The notes under the pieces are model-generated. The model searched no databases. It worked only from the letters and a program-made list of their open reading frames with translations, and was not told the DNA's origin. The translations under genes and the position numbers were made by a program. Shown piece by piece: positions 34,201 through 46,031 of a DNA stretch of 64,000 nucleotides (within the stretch, counting starts at the first letter, position 1; each line of letters opens with the position of its first letter). The DNA comes from Anas platyrhynchos (taxonomy: Eukaryota > Chordata > Aves > Anseriformes > Anatidae): positions 83,691,001 through 83,755,000 of the forward strand of contig NC_092589.1 in NCBI RefSeq assembly GCF_047663525.1, read 5' to 3'.

Positions 34201-37200
34201 GCAAAGTGAGTTGAAAACACTGAAGGAACAAATTCTAGTGAAATCTCAGTGTAGTGTCAAAGCTACCAGCCTGCTGTGAGGTGTGCTGCCTGGGCTTCAC
34301 CTGGTGTAACAGCTTCAGTGGGGCTGCTGCCTTCTTTCAGACAGGCTCTTAGTACAAATGTGCTGTATAAACCTTGGTTGTGAGTTTTACTGATTAAGAT
34401 GGATGATGAAATTAATACTTGGTAGGTGATAAGTTCCAAAGGTAGAAGCTCAACAGGTTTTGGAAGATAGTGTCTCATTCACTTAAGACAATAGAAGTGT
34501 CACAGCAGACTGAGCAGTGCTAAACTTTGCCCACGGAAAGGAATTCTCAGTTGGAGAGCATTTAACCCTGAGTTTGGGCTAATAATTTTTCCTGTATACC
34601 ACTTCCCACAGTTGAGAGGACAGCATTTGAGTTGTATTTTGGAGGGTGAATGAAGTTGGCAGGTGAATGTTACTTCCAGGTGAGTCGAGTGCAGGTGGAA
34701 GCTTTTATGTGCTGTGTATGGCCAGTGATTCACATTCTACATATTAGAACCAGTATTATGAGTAGGTTTAATTTATATCTAAGGAAAGCAAATTAATTCC
34801 ATTTTTTCAAATGTGTTTTTAGTTGTTAATCCAGTTAGGCTATCAGAGCTATGAAGACAGTGCTCCTCAGCCATTGTTTCAAACTTCCTGCAGGCTCTGG
34901 AGGACAAAGTAGTATTTTATGCTCGGAATAATGGCTGTATTGAGTGAGACAAAATCTGCCTTGCTCAGTATTCTGTTTGAGGATGACCAGTGTAAGAAAC
35001 AGGAGAAGGACAGAGATCCTTTCCAGCACTTTGCCTGGGAATTTCCTGAGGAGATTCTCATTTGTATTTGAATGCTACTTGGCAATTATGACCCATCTCC
35101 ATTTAAAAAAAAAAAGTGAAACATGAATGTTGCATGGATTGTAAGATGTGTAAAGCTAGGAGAGGCTCAATTAAACTTTTTTATTATTACTATTTGAAGC
35201 TGTCCTAACACTGATCTTGATTTTGACTCTTACCCTAAGAAAACAGCAATAAGTGGAGTCCAGTTAAAGACCCAGAGCTAGGCCAGCTTTATTGTTGGAG
35301 CTATGTCAGAGGTGGAAACTTAGATTACTGATGCATGATCTTACCTTTGGCACCTCTGAGCTTCAGCCTTCTCACAGATTGATACCTCCACAGCACTGTT
35401 TTGCTTGGGACTGGATTTCCCTGTAACTAAAGGAGTATTGTCTCTGCAACGTGCAGTGTTAGGGTTGCAGGTGGAGAACCATTAGTCTGTCCTAAGGTGA
35501 GGTTCAGTCACTGCGTAGTGAAAAGCTAAGAGATGAGTAAACTGAAGTAGGACAAATGCTCAGGCTTTGTTTTGAAACTGGCAAGTTGAATGGGAAGTAA
35601 AGGTTATGTTTTCAAATATCTGAAGATCATTGGAGAGGAGAAAACACAGCTGCAGTGTACTGTCACCTCTTTGCTATTGCTAACAAGAAGTTTGGTTTGT
35701 GGGAATTCTCCCCCCTCTTCCTGTTCTACAGTTTATAAACCACATCATGTAAAAAGCACAGCAGCAGGAACAGGAGTTACCTTCAGAACATCTTACAGCA
35801 CTGCTTTTGATAGGGTATCACAGTGCTGAGAATGCTTCCTCCCATGAAGTTTTCTGGGGAAGCAGTATCTGGATTTTTGAAAAAAATGAAGTACTCTTAC
35901 TGCTGCCAGAAATAGCTTGTCTTCATTTGTATGCCTTTGAAATTCTGTTGCTAGTTAGGTCCTATTCAGCATATTTTTTTTGCTTATTTGGAGTACAGGC
36001 TCTCAGGTCACTGGAAGTCTTTTTTCCTATGTGAAGGGATCTTTGCATGAAGACCTTCAGGGTGTTTTTGCCTATTTAGTCAAATACTGACTAAATGAAA
36101 ATTCACACCAAAGGAATCAAAAAGGAGATGCTCTTGAGAATGAAGGTTTCACACTCAAAATCCCTACTAATGCATCTTAAAGCAGTAAGACCAGCTTAAC
36201 TTCTTGCCTCCTAAATGAGGTTCCCTGTAGGGCTTGCAGCCTTGGGGCAGCAATTCTGTGGCTGTAACATCCTGTGGGTGATGTCCTGCTTTGACCCGTT
36301 TGGTTTCAGGTTTTGCTTTTAAGTACCTCTAGCCATTGTTATGTGGAGAGTCTTTGAGCAGCATGTTTTTAATGAGCTGTGGTGTAAGGACTGTGGACTT
36401 TGTGATGGCCATTACCTGACCAACTTTAAAAGGTTAGGTACGTGCATATTGGTCTCTCCCGAATCTGTAATTTCTACAGCTACTGCAGTAGATCTTTCAA
36501 GTCTTTGGGCTATCTCCTAGTGAGCTTTCTTACTCTCAGCCAAGACTGAAACCTTGGTGTCCAGAAAGTATTGTCCTCAGCTCTGTCCATATCTCCTCAG
36601 TATCTCCACCTTCTGTACTACTGCTGTGTTAATCTGTCCTGTATTGCTTTCTTGAAGTTAAGCAGTAAACGTCCTAAGAACCAAGGCAACGATATAAAAT
36701 TACAAGAGGTAACTACATAGCTGTTCATGTTCAGTATTAATTGTGGAAAGGCCGTAAGAGCAACAGCATATGAGACCAGTGAAGGGAATAAAAGTCTCTG
36801 GGAAACGTTTCTGTATGGGACTCAAGGATGTGGTAATAAAATTCAGGCACCTTTTGTGCTGTAAAAATGAGACCAGTTCCTGTAATTGATTTGACTTGAC
36901 ACTGTGATTGACTCTTCAGAGGTCAGGGACAGCCTGCAGATAAGTTGTTGATTTTGTAGCTTGCAGGTCTATGAAGTATGACAGCTAGCTGGGTTTCGGG
37001 TTGTTTCAGATGTAGGAGAGAAACATCTACACTTCTGGACTGATATTAGGCACCCCATACCTGAAATTTCCAGGCAATCAAGTAGTAGCTACAAAAAGGT
37101 GAAAGGTGAGTTCTCTATTTAAAAAAAAAACCTCACAACACATCAAGGCAAAATATTAACTGTCCTTTTATACTGTTCTTAAGAAGAAAATAGTTCTTTC

Positions 37201-40200
37201 CAGAAAAGTTTTAGTTCTGCACAACTAGGCTCTGAATTTGCTCTTCTTGCCTTGACTATTTTGAGGACTGGCTAGGCAACAGGCACCTCATAATCATTAA
37301 AAAGGCAGAAATGTACTGTGAAGATAACGACTACAGCAGCAGCAAAATAAGTATCAGCAGAACTGGCATCCTGCCCTGAAACCAAGCAGTTTGAGCTACT
37401 TCTTGAGCTTCCATTAGCAGCATGATGAAGAGATTTTTTTTAAAAAATTCCTGGTCTGTCTTCATATACAGTCCAATCCTACCTCTAATTTGGCTGTTAA
37501 ATAACAATGCTGATTTTTTTTTTGGTTTGGGCCAAGCTGCAGAAAGTTCAGTGAGATTAATTTGCTTTCTGTGGTTGGCCGAGACACTGTCCCTTCCACT
37601 GGGCTTTTTGAGTGAAACAGACCTTTATATGAACTTTTTTACTGGGGGGGCATAGGCTGCTTGCTTGCCAAGGATTCTGACTAGCAAATGGGAGTCAAAA
37701 AAAAAAAATTTGGAAGGAAATGCTGGTGGGTTATCGACACAGAACCATCAGCCAGAGGGTGGAAGAACCCATCTGTGGTATCTCGTCTCTGCTATAGAAA
37801 GCAGGAGAGCTGCTAAGCTGGAATGTCTCGTGTTTGGTTTCGAAAGGTATTCGCATCAGATGTGCATAGCTTATAGGAATGTTTCCACCTTAATAGCATT
37901 CCTTGTACATTTCTGGTTCAATTTTTTTCCATTGTGTGCTAGACTGGAAGGGTCCATAACATTTTCAGACTAGATTCCTCTGTGCATTGCTTACTGCCTC
38001 TTCTGGCCTCAGCAGATCTGTATCAATACTGGTCTGAAAGTGGTAAACAGCTCTCATGCATTAAATTTGCTCACTTGGACTGGTCCTTTAAATGGAAATT
38101 GAAAGTAGTTGAATGTTTGCACTAAATCAAACATTTACATGTTAGTATAAATGAGCACATTTATGTAAGAACTTATTTTCCTAATTTTTCTTGAGAGGCA
38201 TAAGCTATTGCTGGGGATGTGGCAGTAAAATCTAAAACCACGTAAACTGGAAGAGATGAAACTGTAGAAGCTCCAGCAGCTAACTGTCATCAGTGATCTT
38301 TACTGGTTATTTTTATGAACATGCTCAGATAGTCTATATTGGTCCTGCTAGAACTAGGAAGGGATGTATTAGCAGTAGAAATCTATTTGCACACAGTTGC
38401 ATTGACTCCTCTCACTGTTGTAGATGTTCTTCATTAAAGCTTTGCTGTCCATCTGGAGAAGCCTGGAACAACTGGAAGTGTTTTGGTTAATTTGAACATG
38501 ACATCTGTGAATGTGGTTTATCAGTCATGTATTTAAGTAGTGATAAACTGATAAGAAGTTTTTTTTAAATTGACCCTGGTAGATTTAAAATGAAACTTTA
38601 AAATGAAACTAATTCTTGTTTGCGTCTACTTCTAAGATCTGAACAAAAAAAAAAAAAAAAAAAAAAAACACTATTTTTAGAGGATCGAGACACTAAGTTT
38701 GTTTTTTGAAGGCAGGTTGAATGAATAATGTTCATGTCCCCTACAGATCACAGGGGGGTGAAAAATTAAATAGCAACTTATTTTTTCTAGTGCCCAGTTG
38801 CTAGGTAAAATTAAAATTTACCTTCCCTGAAGAACAAAAGAGCTGCTTACCTCTAGCAGCATAATGCAGCAGTAATAGTCCTACCCATATTAAATTAGAG
38901 GATTTGTTCAGGTTTGAGAACAGGTTATGTTGCTTGCGCTGCCCTGTACAAAACTGTGAAGAGATGTTTGGTTAGCTCTGCCTGAGCTGGAAAAGAAAAT
39001 GATAAACTTTGGCAGGTCTGCCAGCTGAGACAGCTTAAGATCCAGTATCTCACAAGTGAAGAGCAGGACTTCCAAAAAAGACTTGAAAAGCAGTGAGCAG
39101 AGGCTGGGGTACTGATAGTAGTAGTTCCTCATCCTTGAGCACTGGTCTGTAATTTGTGCTGTAAATGGAGAACTCCCTTAGTGCAGTGTGCTCCAGATGT
39201 CTTTAAAAACATAAATGCAGTCACACGAAAGGCTCTATTATCTGCCCCTGGGATCTGCAGAAATGCTGCACTGATGTAGTCACTTCTGCTGTGTACCTGG
39301 CAAGGAGCGTGAAGGGGGAGGAAAACAGCCAGTCTTACAGGGACTTTGAAGGCATGAGGTTATTTGGGCTCACCCATGCTTGAAAGAATGTTTAGGTTGT
39401 TTTTACGTGTTAAGTAGTCTGGAACACTTCACCTGAAAGCTGTGTCGCAACTGCTGCATCAGGCACTTTCCCTCCTGGGTAATCAGCAATGTCATTACTA
39501 GTCAAATAGGCCGGGGACGTGAGTCCAGGTACTGGCTTCTGACTGTGCTGTGCTGTCTACTTCTGCCTTAGGGCTGGGGAACAGTTTCATGTAGCTGTAT
39601 CTAGGGCTGACCAGGCTGTGCTGTGTCCTCCTGGAAAGGTTCTTGGACCTGGGAGGAAATGGTCTCCAACTTAGTGACATGCTGCCTGGGTTTGGGGGTG
39701 GGCTGAACACACACAGTTACCAAACTGGGCTTAGGTGATCCCAGTTATCTCTCTCCTCTTTTTTGTAAGTGCATCAAATCCTGGCAGCAGCTGGTCAGGA
39801 TGGGGATCTGCTGTACAGGGAGGTAAGAGGCAGGGCCGGGTGTGTGCTTGGGGTGGAGGAAGATCTAAATCGAGCAATTGGTTCTGCCTTGACACTTAGC
39901 TTATGGCTCTGCTCCACAAGTTGCAGCTTCAGCACTTGGCTGCCTCCCACTGTATAAGCGGACGGGGCAGCACTGCTGTCCTGAAGTGACTTTGAGGTGC
40001 TCCCAAGTCAGATACCTAGGAGGAGTGCTCTCTGCAGTCCTCTGCACGACTCCTTGAGTCCTTCCTATAAAACAAAATGCACTTGGTTGTGGTGGAGTCC
40101 ATTTTCTCCAGCCCCTTTCCTATCCTGAAAACTGTTGGGAGGGAGTTGATGGCAGCTAATGCTCTCACTTTGCTTAATGCCTTTTCTCCTCTTTCCATGG

Positions 40201-43200
40201 AGCTTTGCCAGGCTAAGGGTAACATCTGATGCTGTAATGCACCAGGTGCCGAGAGGAATGGGGCAGAGAAGGAGCCTAACTCATTTTCATACCCACAGCA
40301 ATAGTAAAGCAGTGATTTTTCTTCAGTTCTGTAAGTCCGTTCCCATAGTCCTCTCACCCTTGATAAGCTTGTGAGCTGCTTGCATGGGAAATCTGTGGTC
40401 TGCAGGTCTGAAGTGGGATGAGGAGTATGTGATTAGGAGGAATCTGGAGGAAGAGGAACATTGGCATGCATACTTCTGCACGACGTGGGGAGGACTTGGG
40501 ATGCAAGGAACTGATGAGTGATTGCTTTGTTGAGGCAGACCGAAGACTTAGAAGCAATATTTGATCTCTGGTAGTGGCATTAGCAAATGGAAAAATGCAA
40601 AACCAGGGCAAGCATAGGTAGTAGGAGTACTCCCTGGTATGTGTCTTACAGAAGTTGGTGTAGGCTGTTGCAGACTTTAAGTTGGGGTGACCTCTGCATT
40701 ATAATGATACTAGATGGGAGTCCCTTCTGTTAGGCTAAGTACTTTTGGGTTTTATGGAAATACCTACAGTTTTCTGCAGTGTTGAATTCCCTTGTTCCAG
40801 GTGTGTAGGAGTGGCTCTTGTTTAGAGCTTGCTGTCTGCAGGTTCATTCGGTGCATCCTACTTCCACTGGAAGTTTTCTCCATGCCACTTCTGACTTTGC
40901 AGGCCACTGTTATGTTCCCTCATGTGTCTCTCAGCCATGTTGAAGAGCCCTTCAACAGTTTAGTTATGCTAGCAGTGAAAAACACCTCTTGAGCGTTCTT
41001 GTTATGCTTTTTTAATGCAGTTTCTTCTTCCACATCCTTTTCTAAGTGGAGGAATTTGAACTGCATGCAGTGTTAAAAAGGCTGGCACAATGTGGGTCTA
41101 TAAAATACAGTAATCTCTCCTGGCTTGTTCCTTATCCTTTCTGAATACCAAATTGTTACACTTTTTCTCTGCTAAGCAAAGGGCATTTATAGTTTCCTTA
41201 CAAGTCTCAGCATCTGTTTTCTGAGTGATAATAGACTGGGATGGCTTTGAGTTGGCTTTTCTATATACACAGGCAATTTTGCTGGTTTTGTGTGCATGCA
41301 AAAATAGTGCTCTACTAGTCCACGTTTCTTTGAATATTTGTTTCAACCTATAGTATGGTGCAAAATGCACTGAATTCTACAATAATTGCTCTGAATCCAT
41401 GACTGATAAATTACTTTTAAAGTCCTGTAATTCAAATTAAGAAAAAAAACATGCTAAAGGTATTAATGGAATGTGAGCTAAAATGCTTTGTAACTTCAGC
41501 TGTGCCTTTCTTTCACAGTGAGAGCTTTGGGATGTTTGATTTTGCAGGGAGGATGTACCTCTGTATATGGGGGGGTGACATTGAATAGAGGGAAGAGAAC
41601 AGTGGCAGGTATTGGGGAGAAGGCCCCTCAGAACATGCACTTCACAGAACCGAGCAGTCCAGTGCTCTTCCACCAGCACTGTTCCTATAGCAAAGGAGCA
41701 GAAGGGGAGAGAAGCACTTCAGAAGAGTTGTTTCAAGACTTCCTATATGAAACTATACTAAATCAAAACCAGAGCGGGTGGCTGTGCTGCAACAGATGCA
41801 GCCCAGGGGACTTGTATCACTCACTGCCTGTAATAATACTTGCTGTAGGACCACTGGGAAGGGTGAAGCCATGCCATCTTAATAGGCATTGCAGGAACTG
41901 AAGGTAAGACACCCACTGCAGCTGAGTCTCCTAGGATTTTCATTGTTTAGGGCATAATTATTAACTATAAAACTCTGATTCTTTTGAGTTACTTGTGTAA
42001 TCATGGCCAACTTTATTTTTCTACTGCTTCATCCTTGCGGCTCTGTGCAGCTGTGGCTTCAGTGGAGCTCTGCAGTTGTTAAAATTGCACCAGAAGCAAG
42101 GGTGGTGAGGTGGTATTCCAAGAAGACTTAGGAGTTAAAACAATTTTTGTTATGGTGAGTTGTCATCAAATATTCAAGTATATGAAATGAAGCCCTTAGT
42201 GCAAATCCAAGTCACCAAATAAGTGTCTGCAAGTGTTCCTGGCAGCCTGCCCCCAGTCCCCCCAGTAGATGTTCTGTGTGACTCAAGAAAAAGCAAACTC
42301 ACTTCACAGCTTCATGGATCCTTTTCTAGGCATAACACTTTTTTGTTTTCATCCTTCTGATATTGAGGCTAATAACTGAGCTATATTTATAGGAACTGCG
42401 TATCAGAGTCTCTGCTTCCTCCTCTCTACACAAATTCAAAGCATCAAGTAGCAGCAACTCTCAACTCCAGGTCAGCTGTGATTTTAAATGGGGGTGCGTA
42501 TCTGTTCACTGCATTTATCTTTTGTCTTTTTGTCTTTTTTTTGTTTTACTTCCATATTATGTAGGAAAATGAAAGTGCAGAGAGGTAGTTTTCCCTTCTA
42601 AGGTGGGCCTGAAAGTGGGAATTACTTCCTCAGCGGTCTGCCATCTGTAGTTAGCTCCACTGACAAACATTTTTCCTGTTCCTATTAGTTCAAAGGAAAT
42701 ATCTAAATTTTGTAAATTGATTCGACCTTACAGCTGTATTGTACATACCTCACTGAAACAGCTTTTACAAACAGCTGAAAATAATGCTTGGGTCCTGCAG
42801 TATTTTCCCTGGAAAAAAAAAAAAAAAAAACTTCGCTAAATTTGTAGATGATATTGATATTACCCAGCTGACAGCTGTATTTGGAAAAGTACATTTTAGA
42901 AGGTCACAAAATACTCAAGTTTTATAAAGAATATGACTTAAAGCCACAGCACAAGTTTTCACTAAAATAGCTTTTATTAATTTCTTCTCAGAAAGCTTAA
43001 TTTTGTAAAGTTTTAAATATGGGGGGAGAGCTCAGCAATTAAAAAGCTGATTTTTTTTAATGACACTTTCAAATTACAAATTAGCTGGAAAATTTGTGTA
43101 CAGCTGCTTTGTGTGTGTTGCTGCTTCAGATTAACCTGGGAGTGGTAGGGCTTTTACTGAATTATTGCATCAAATGCTTGAAGAGGTTGTTCTTGTGTCA

Positions 43201-43599
43201 CTGAACAGTGGTTGCACATCTCCCATAGTTGCACACTCGCCTGTGAATAGGTGAATTTCACATTTGGTGGCTGAATGCGTGCTGTAGCTGCTGCTGCTCG
43301 CTCCCCTGTGCCGGCTGAAGGATTTTTCATGGGTTCGAGATGCTGAAGGGTGCCTGGCTGCCTGCTGAGGGGTGGCAGCGGTTCTTTGTCACTGAGCTGC
43401 CTGGGAGGAAGGGAGTAATACCGGGTGCCTTCCTCCCTGCCTGGCTGGAGTTACAGGTCTGGCGGAGCCCATGGGGCTGCTTCCCAAGTCTCCTCCGCAA
43501 GGTGTGCAGGCGAGGCGTGCCGGGGGCTGGCAGCCGGGAGGATCCCCACACTAAGCACACATCTGCCAGGGCTCTAGCAGGGGCTGGCCGCTTTTTTCC
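31229..43599. other. Gene-free spacer between SNHG5 and SYNCRIP
   Basis: About 12.4 kb with no conserved coding exon or RNA gene that I can recognise and almost no interspersed repeats. Simple repeats include A24 at 38645-38668 and an A-run near 42812-42830. By eye the plus strand favours T over A and G over C, as the introns of SNHG5 and SYNCRIP do, which would suit transcription on the plus strand (for example a long SNHG5 read-through or isoform). Reading frames such as 41518-41901 lack motifs and are not called. Confidence 0.5.
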
Positions 43600-44139
43600 C
43601 CCTCACGAGTCCCAAATGTCCCAGGGCTGCCCCAGCCCCAGGCGGCGCCTCCTCGTCCCTACCCCGCCTCAGGAGCCAGCGACCGTTACGGGGGCGGCAG
43701 CGGCCGTTGGCGGGAGCCGCCCTGAGGCGAGGGGAGAAGCCCCCTGAGGGGACCGGCGTGCGGGGGGCGACCTGAGGGGGAGAAGCGGGCTGAGGGGCGA
43801 GGGGAGCCCGCCTGAGGGCCCAGAACCGGCCTCAAGGGGGAGAACCGTCCTCGGGGCCGCCTCAGGAGCGGTGCCTGCCCGTTAAGGCAAAGGGGCGCGG
43901 CGCCTCCCCCTTCCTCCAGCGACGGCTCGCGGCTGCCGCGCTGGGGGCTGGCCGGCAGCCACACAAAGCGCCGCTCTCTCCTCTCCTCTCCCCTCCCTTT
44001 GTCTGCGTGGCTTTGTCTCCCCGCCGTTCCCCTCCCCGCCTCACGGGCCCGCGCCGTTCCCCCCCCCCCCCTTTTGTGCCACCTGCGCACCGTGGGAACG
44101 GCCGCTCGCCCAATCGCGGCGCGCCGGGCTCGGGCACTG

Positions 44140-44212
44140 CATTTTATTTTATTTTTTTAAACTTATTTATATTTTATTCTTTTTATTATTCTTTTTATTT
44201 TTTATTATTCTG
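44140..44212. repeat. AT-only block inside the CpG island
   Basis: About 73 bases made almost wholly of T and A (TTTTATT/TTATTC units with a few C), inserted between GC-rich flanks (ending GGGCACTGC on the left and starting TGCACGAGGG on the right). It could be a T-rich retroposon tail or a local slippage product. Confidence 0.75.
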
Positions 44213-44398
44213 CACGAGGGAGGTGCGAGCGGGCGGGGTTGATCCCCCCCCCCCCCGCCACCGCCGCCGCTGCCTCTCTCCTGCCTCAGCGGCGCGGCGC
44301 GTGCCCGAGGGGCGGGCGCGCGCGGGCGGGGCGCGGAGCCCTTGCGGAGCTGCTTGGGAGACCCCGGCTCTTGGGGCCGCGCCAGCGCGCGCGGCGGC

Positions 44399-44515
44399 GC
44401 CTCCTCCTCCTCCTCCTCCCTCCCTCCCTCCCTCCCCTCTGTCTCTCTTCCCCCTCCCTTCCCCTCCTTTCCCCTCCCCTCCCCTCCCTCCTCTCCCCTC
44501 CCCGCCCCCCCCCGC
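44399..44515. repeat. Polypyrimidine (CCT/CCCT)n tract
   Basis: CTC repeats, then CCCT repeats, then CCCCT/CCCTTT runs, with hardly any purines over about 115 bases. It lies just upstream of the YY1-like site at 44569. Such tracts can form triplex structures and bind PCBP/CNBP-type factors (known in general). Confidence 0.85.
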
Positions 44516-45109
44516 GCCGAGTGGAAGGGGCTGGGGTTGGTGCCAGCAGCGGCGTGAGCGCTCGAGCGGCCGCCATTTTACGCCAGCTCCAGCACACCGC
44601 CCGGACACGCGCCGAGGGAGCCCGCAGCACGGAGCGACGGGGCGGAGGGGGGAGCAGCTCCTCAGCCAGCCCGAGCCGCCTACAAGCAGCCCCCCGCGCC
44701 ACAGCGCGCCCCGCAGCCCCCCTTCTGCACGCCGCTTCCAGCCCCGCAGGTCAGGCGAGGAGGAGGAGGAGGGAGGAGGGAGGAAGGGTGAGGGTGAGGA
44801 GGGGGCGGCCGGGCGGGGCCCTGCAGCGCTCTGGCGTCGTGGCCCCGCTGCCGTCGTGGCCGCTCCCGGTGGGCGGCTGGGCCCCGCTGGCTTCGCGCTA
44901 GGCCTCCGGAGGAGGAGGAGGAAGAGGAGGAGGAGGCGGCCCCGGCTTGGGACGCGTGGCCGCCGCCTCATTGTCCCGCCGGCCCCATTCATTGCCGGGG
45001 GGAGCCGAGCGGCTCCTCCCGCACCCCCCTTCCCCTCCTCCTCCTCCTCCTCCCCGTACAGCAGGCTGGCGGCGGGCCCCCGCATTGTTTCGGGGAGTAG
45101 GGGCTGAGC

Positions 45110-45340
45110 AGGGTGTGTGTGTGTGTGGTGTGTGTCTGTGTGGGGAGGGGGGGGCGGCGAGCTCCCGGCCGGGTGGTGAAATCGGGCCCGGGGTGTCGCA
45201 AGCGGCCTCCCGGGGGGGATACGGGTGAGAGGTGGGGAGCGGCTGCGGGGCTTTGGGGGGGGTTGGGGGGGGGGGTTGGAGCCGCTCCTCCCGCGGGAGC
45301 GTGGCGGGGAAAGGGGGGGGGGGGGGGAAGTCGGTCACTG
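45110..45340. repeat. (TG)n followed by long G-runs
   Basis: A TGTGTG tract (45110-45140) leads to G-rich DNA with runs of 8, 11 and 15 or more G on the plus strand (about 45252-45328), enough for G-quadruplex formation on the non-template strand between the promoter and the first coding exon. Confidence 0.8.
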
Positions 45341-45871
45341 GAGGAAGTTGTAGGACATCTGAAGGCGCAGAGCACGTGTTAACATCGCGCTCATGGCGGC
45401 CGCCGCTGCCGTGGGTGGGTGCGGGCGAGCCAAGGGCGCTTTGTTCCTCTCGCTCGGCCCGGCCGGCACCGGGGAGGGGGAGCCCGGGGCCCCCGGCCGG
45501 CGGCTGGGCCGCGGAGGGTGTCGGCCCCGCCGCCCTCCCCCGCCGCTGGCTCCTTGCTCCGTCCCGAACTTGTTCGGAGCTCCGCGGTGGAGAGACTGGA
45601 GGTAGCGAGGTGAGTCAGTGTCTGGCTGGGTTGTGTAAAACCTGCAGTGAAAGCCACCCCACCCCCGCTAGGCAGCGGTGTCAGGGCTTTCCTTTGTGTT
45701 AGGGCTTCTTTTGAGGGATTTTGGGGGGCATCTCCCGAAGCAGAAAGTGTCACGGGAGCGGTCTGCGAGCTCACCGCCAGAGCAGGGCGGTCTGGTGCAC
45801 GTGCTGTCACTTCAGCAGCTCTCCTCGAAGATATTTGTGGCTTAATTATGCTGCTTATTGCGTTTGGACAG

Positions 45872-46031
45872 ATATCTGGAAACATGGCTACTGAACACGT
45901 TAATGGGAATGGTACTGAAGAGCCTATGGACACTTCTGCTGCAGTTACCCATTCTGAGCATTTCCAGACATTGCTCGATGCTGGTTTACCACAGAAAGTT
46001 GCTGAAAAGCTAGATGAAATATACGTTGCAG
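45872..46031 (+). CDS. SYNCRIP: SYNCRIP first coding exon (residues 1-49)
   Basis: Acceptor GTTTGGACAG ends at 45871. Twelve 5' UTR bases (ATATCTGGAAAC) precede ATG at 45884, in fair Kozak context (A at -3, G at +4). It encodes [10 protein letters not shown] through DEIYVA and ends in phase 1 before GTAAGG. The start is chosen by identity with the mammalian N-terminus. The frame is open upstream through the intron to an ATG at 45647, but that part lies before the acceptor. Confidence 0.96.

Larger units (their letters stand above)
43600..45620 (+). promoter_or_regulatory. SYNCRIP: CpG island and promoter/5' UTR region of SYNCRIP
   Basis: A broad, TATA-less, CpG-dense island ending just before the first coding exon. 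YY1-type motifs occur at 44569-44579 (GCCGCCATTTT) and 45393-45400 (ATGGCGGC), and either could mark a start site. A candidate first-exon donor is GAG|GTGAGT (exon end 45609), and the first coding exon's acceptor is at 45871. The island also holds an AT-only block (44140-44212), a polypyrimidine tract (44399-44515), a (TG)n (45110-45140) and long G runs (45252-45328). The exact 5' UTR exon cannot be fixed from sequence alone. Long open frames through this island are a by-product of high GC. Confidence 0.85.

Noticed and set aside
41518-41901. 127-codon plus-strand frame in the SNHG5-SYNCRIP spacer
   Set aside because: Odd Cys/Ser/Gly mixture without domain features; could be a lncRNA exon at most, and nothing supports that.
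43331-43345. GGGTTCGAGA resembling a tRNA B box
   Set aside because: The full GGTTCRANNCC pattern is not met, and no A box or cloverleaf can be drawn around it.
44007-45107. 366-codon plus-strand frame, with a 296-codon frame antisense to it at 44195-45085
   Set aside because: Both lie in the SYNCRIP CpG island, are Pro/Arg/Gly/Ser low-complexity on both strands at once and run through the AT block and pyrimidine tract. High GC removes stops by chance, and no domain is seen.
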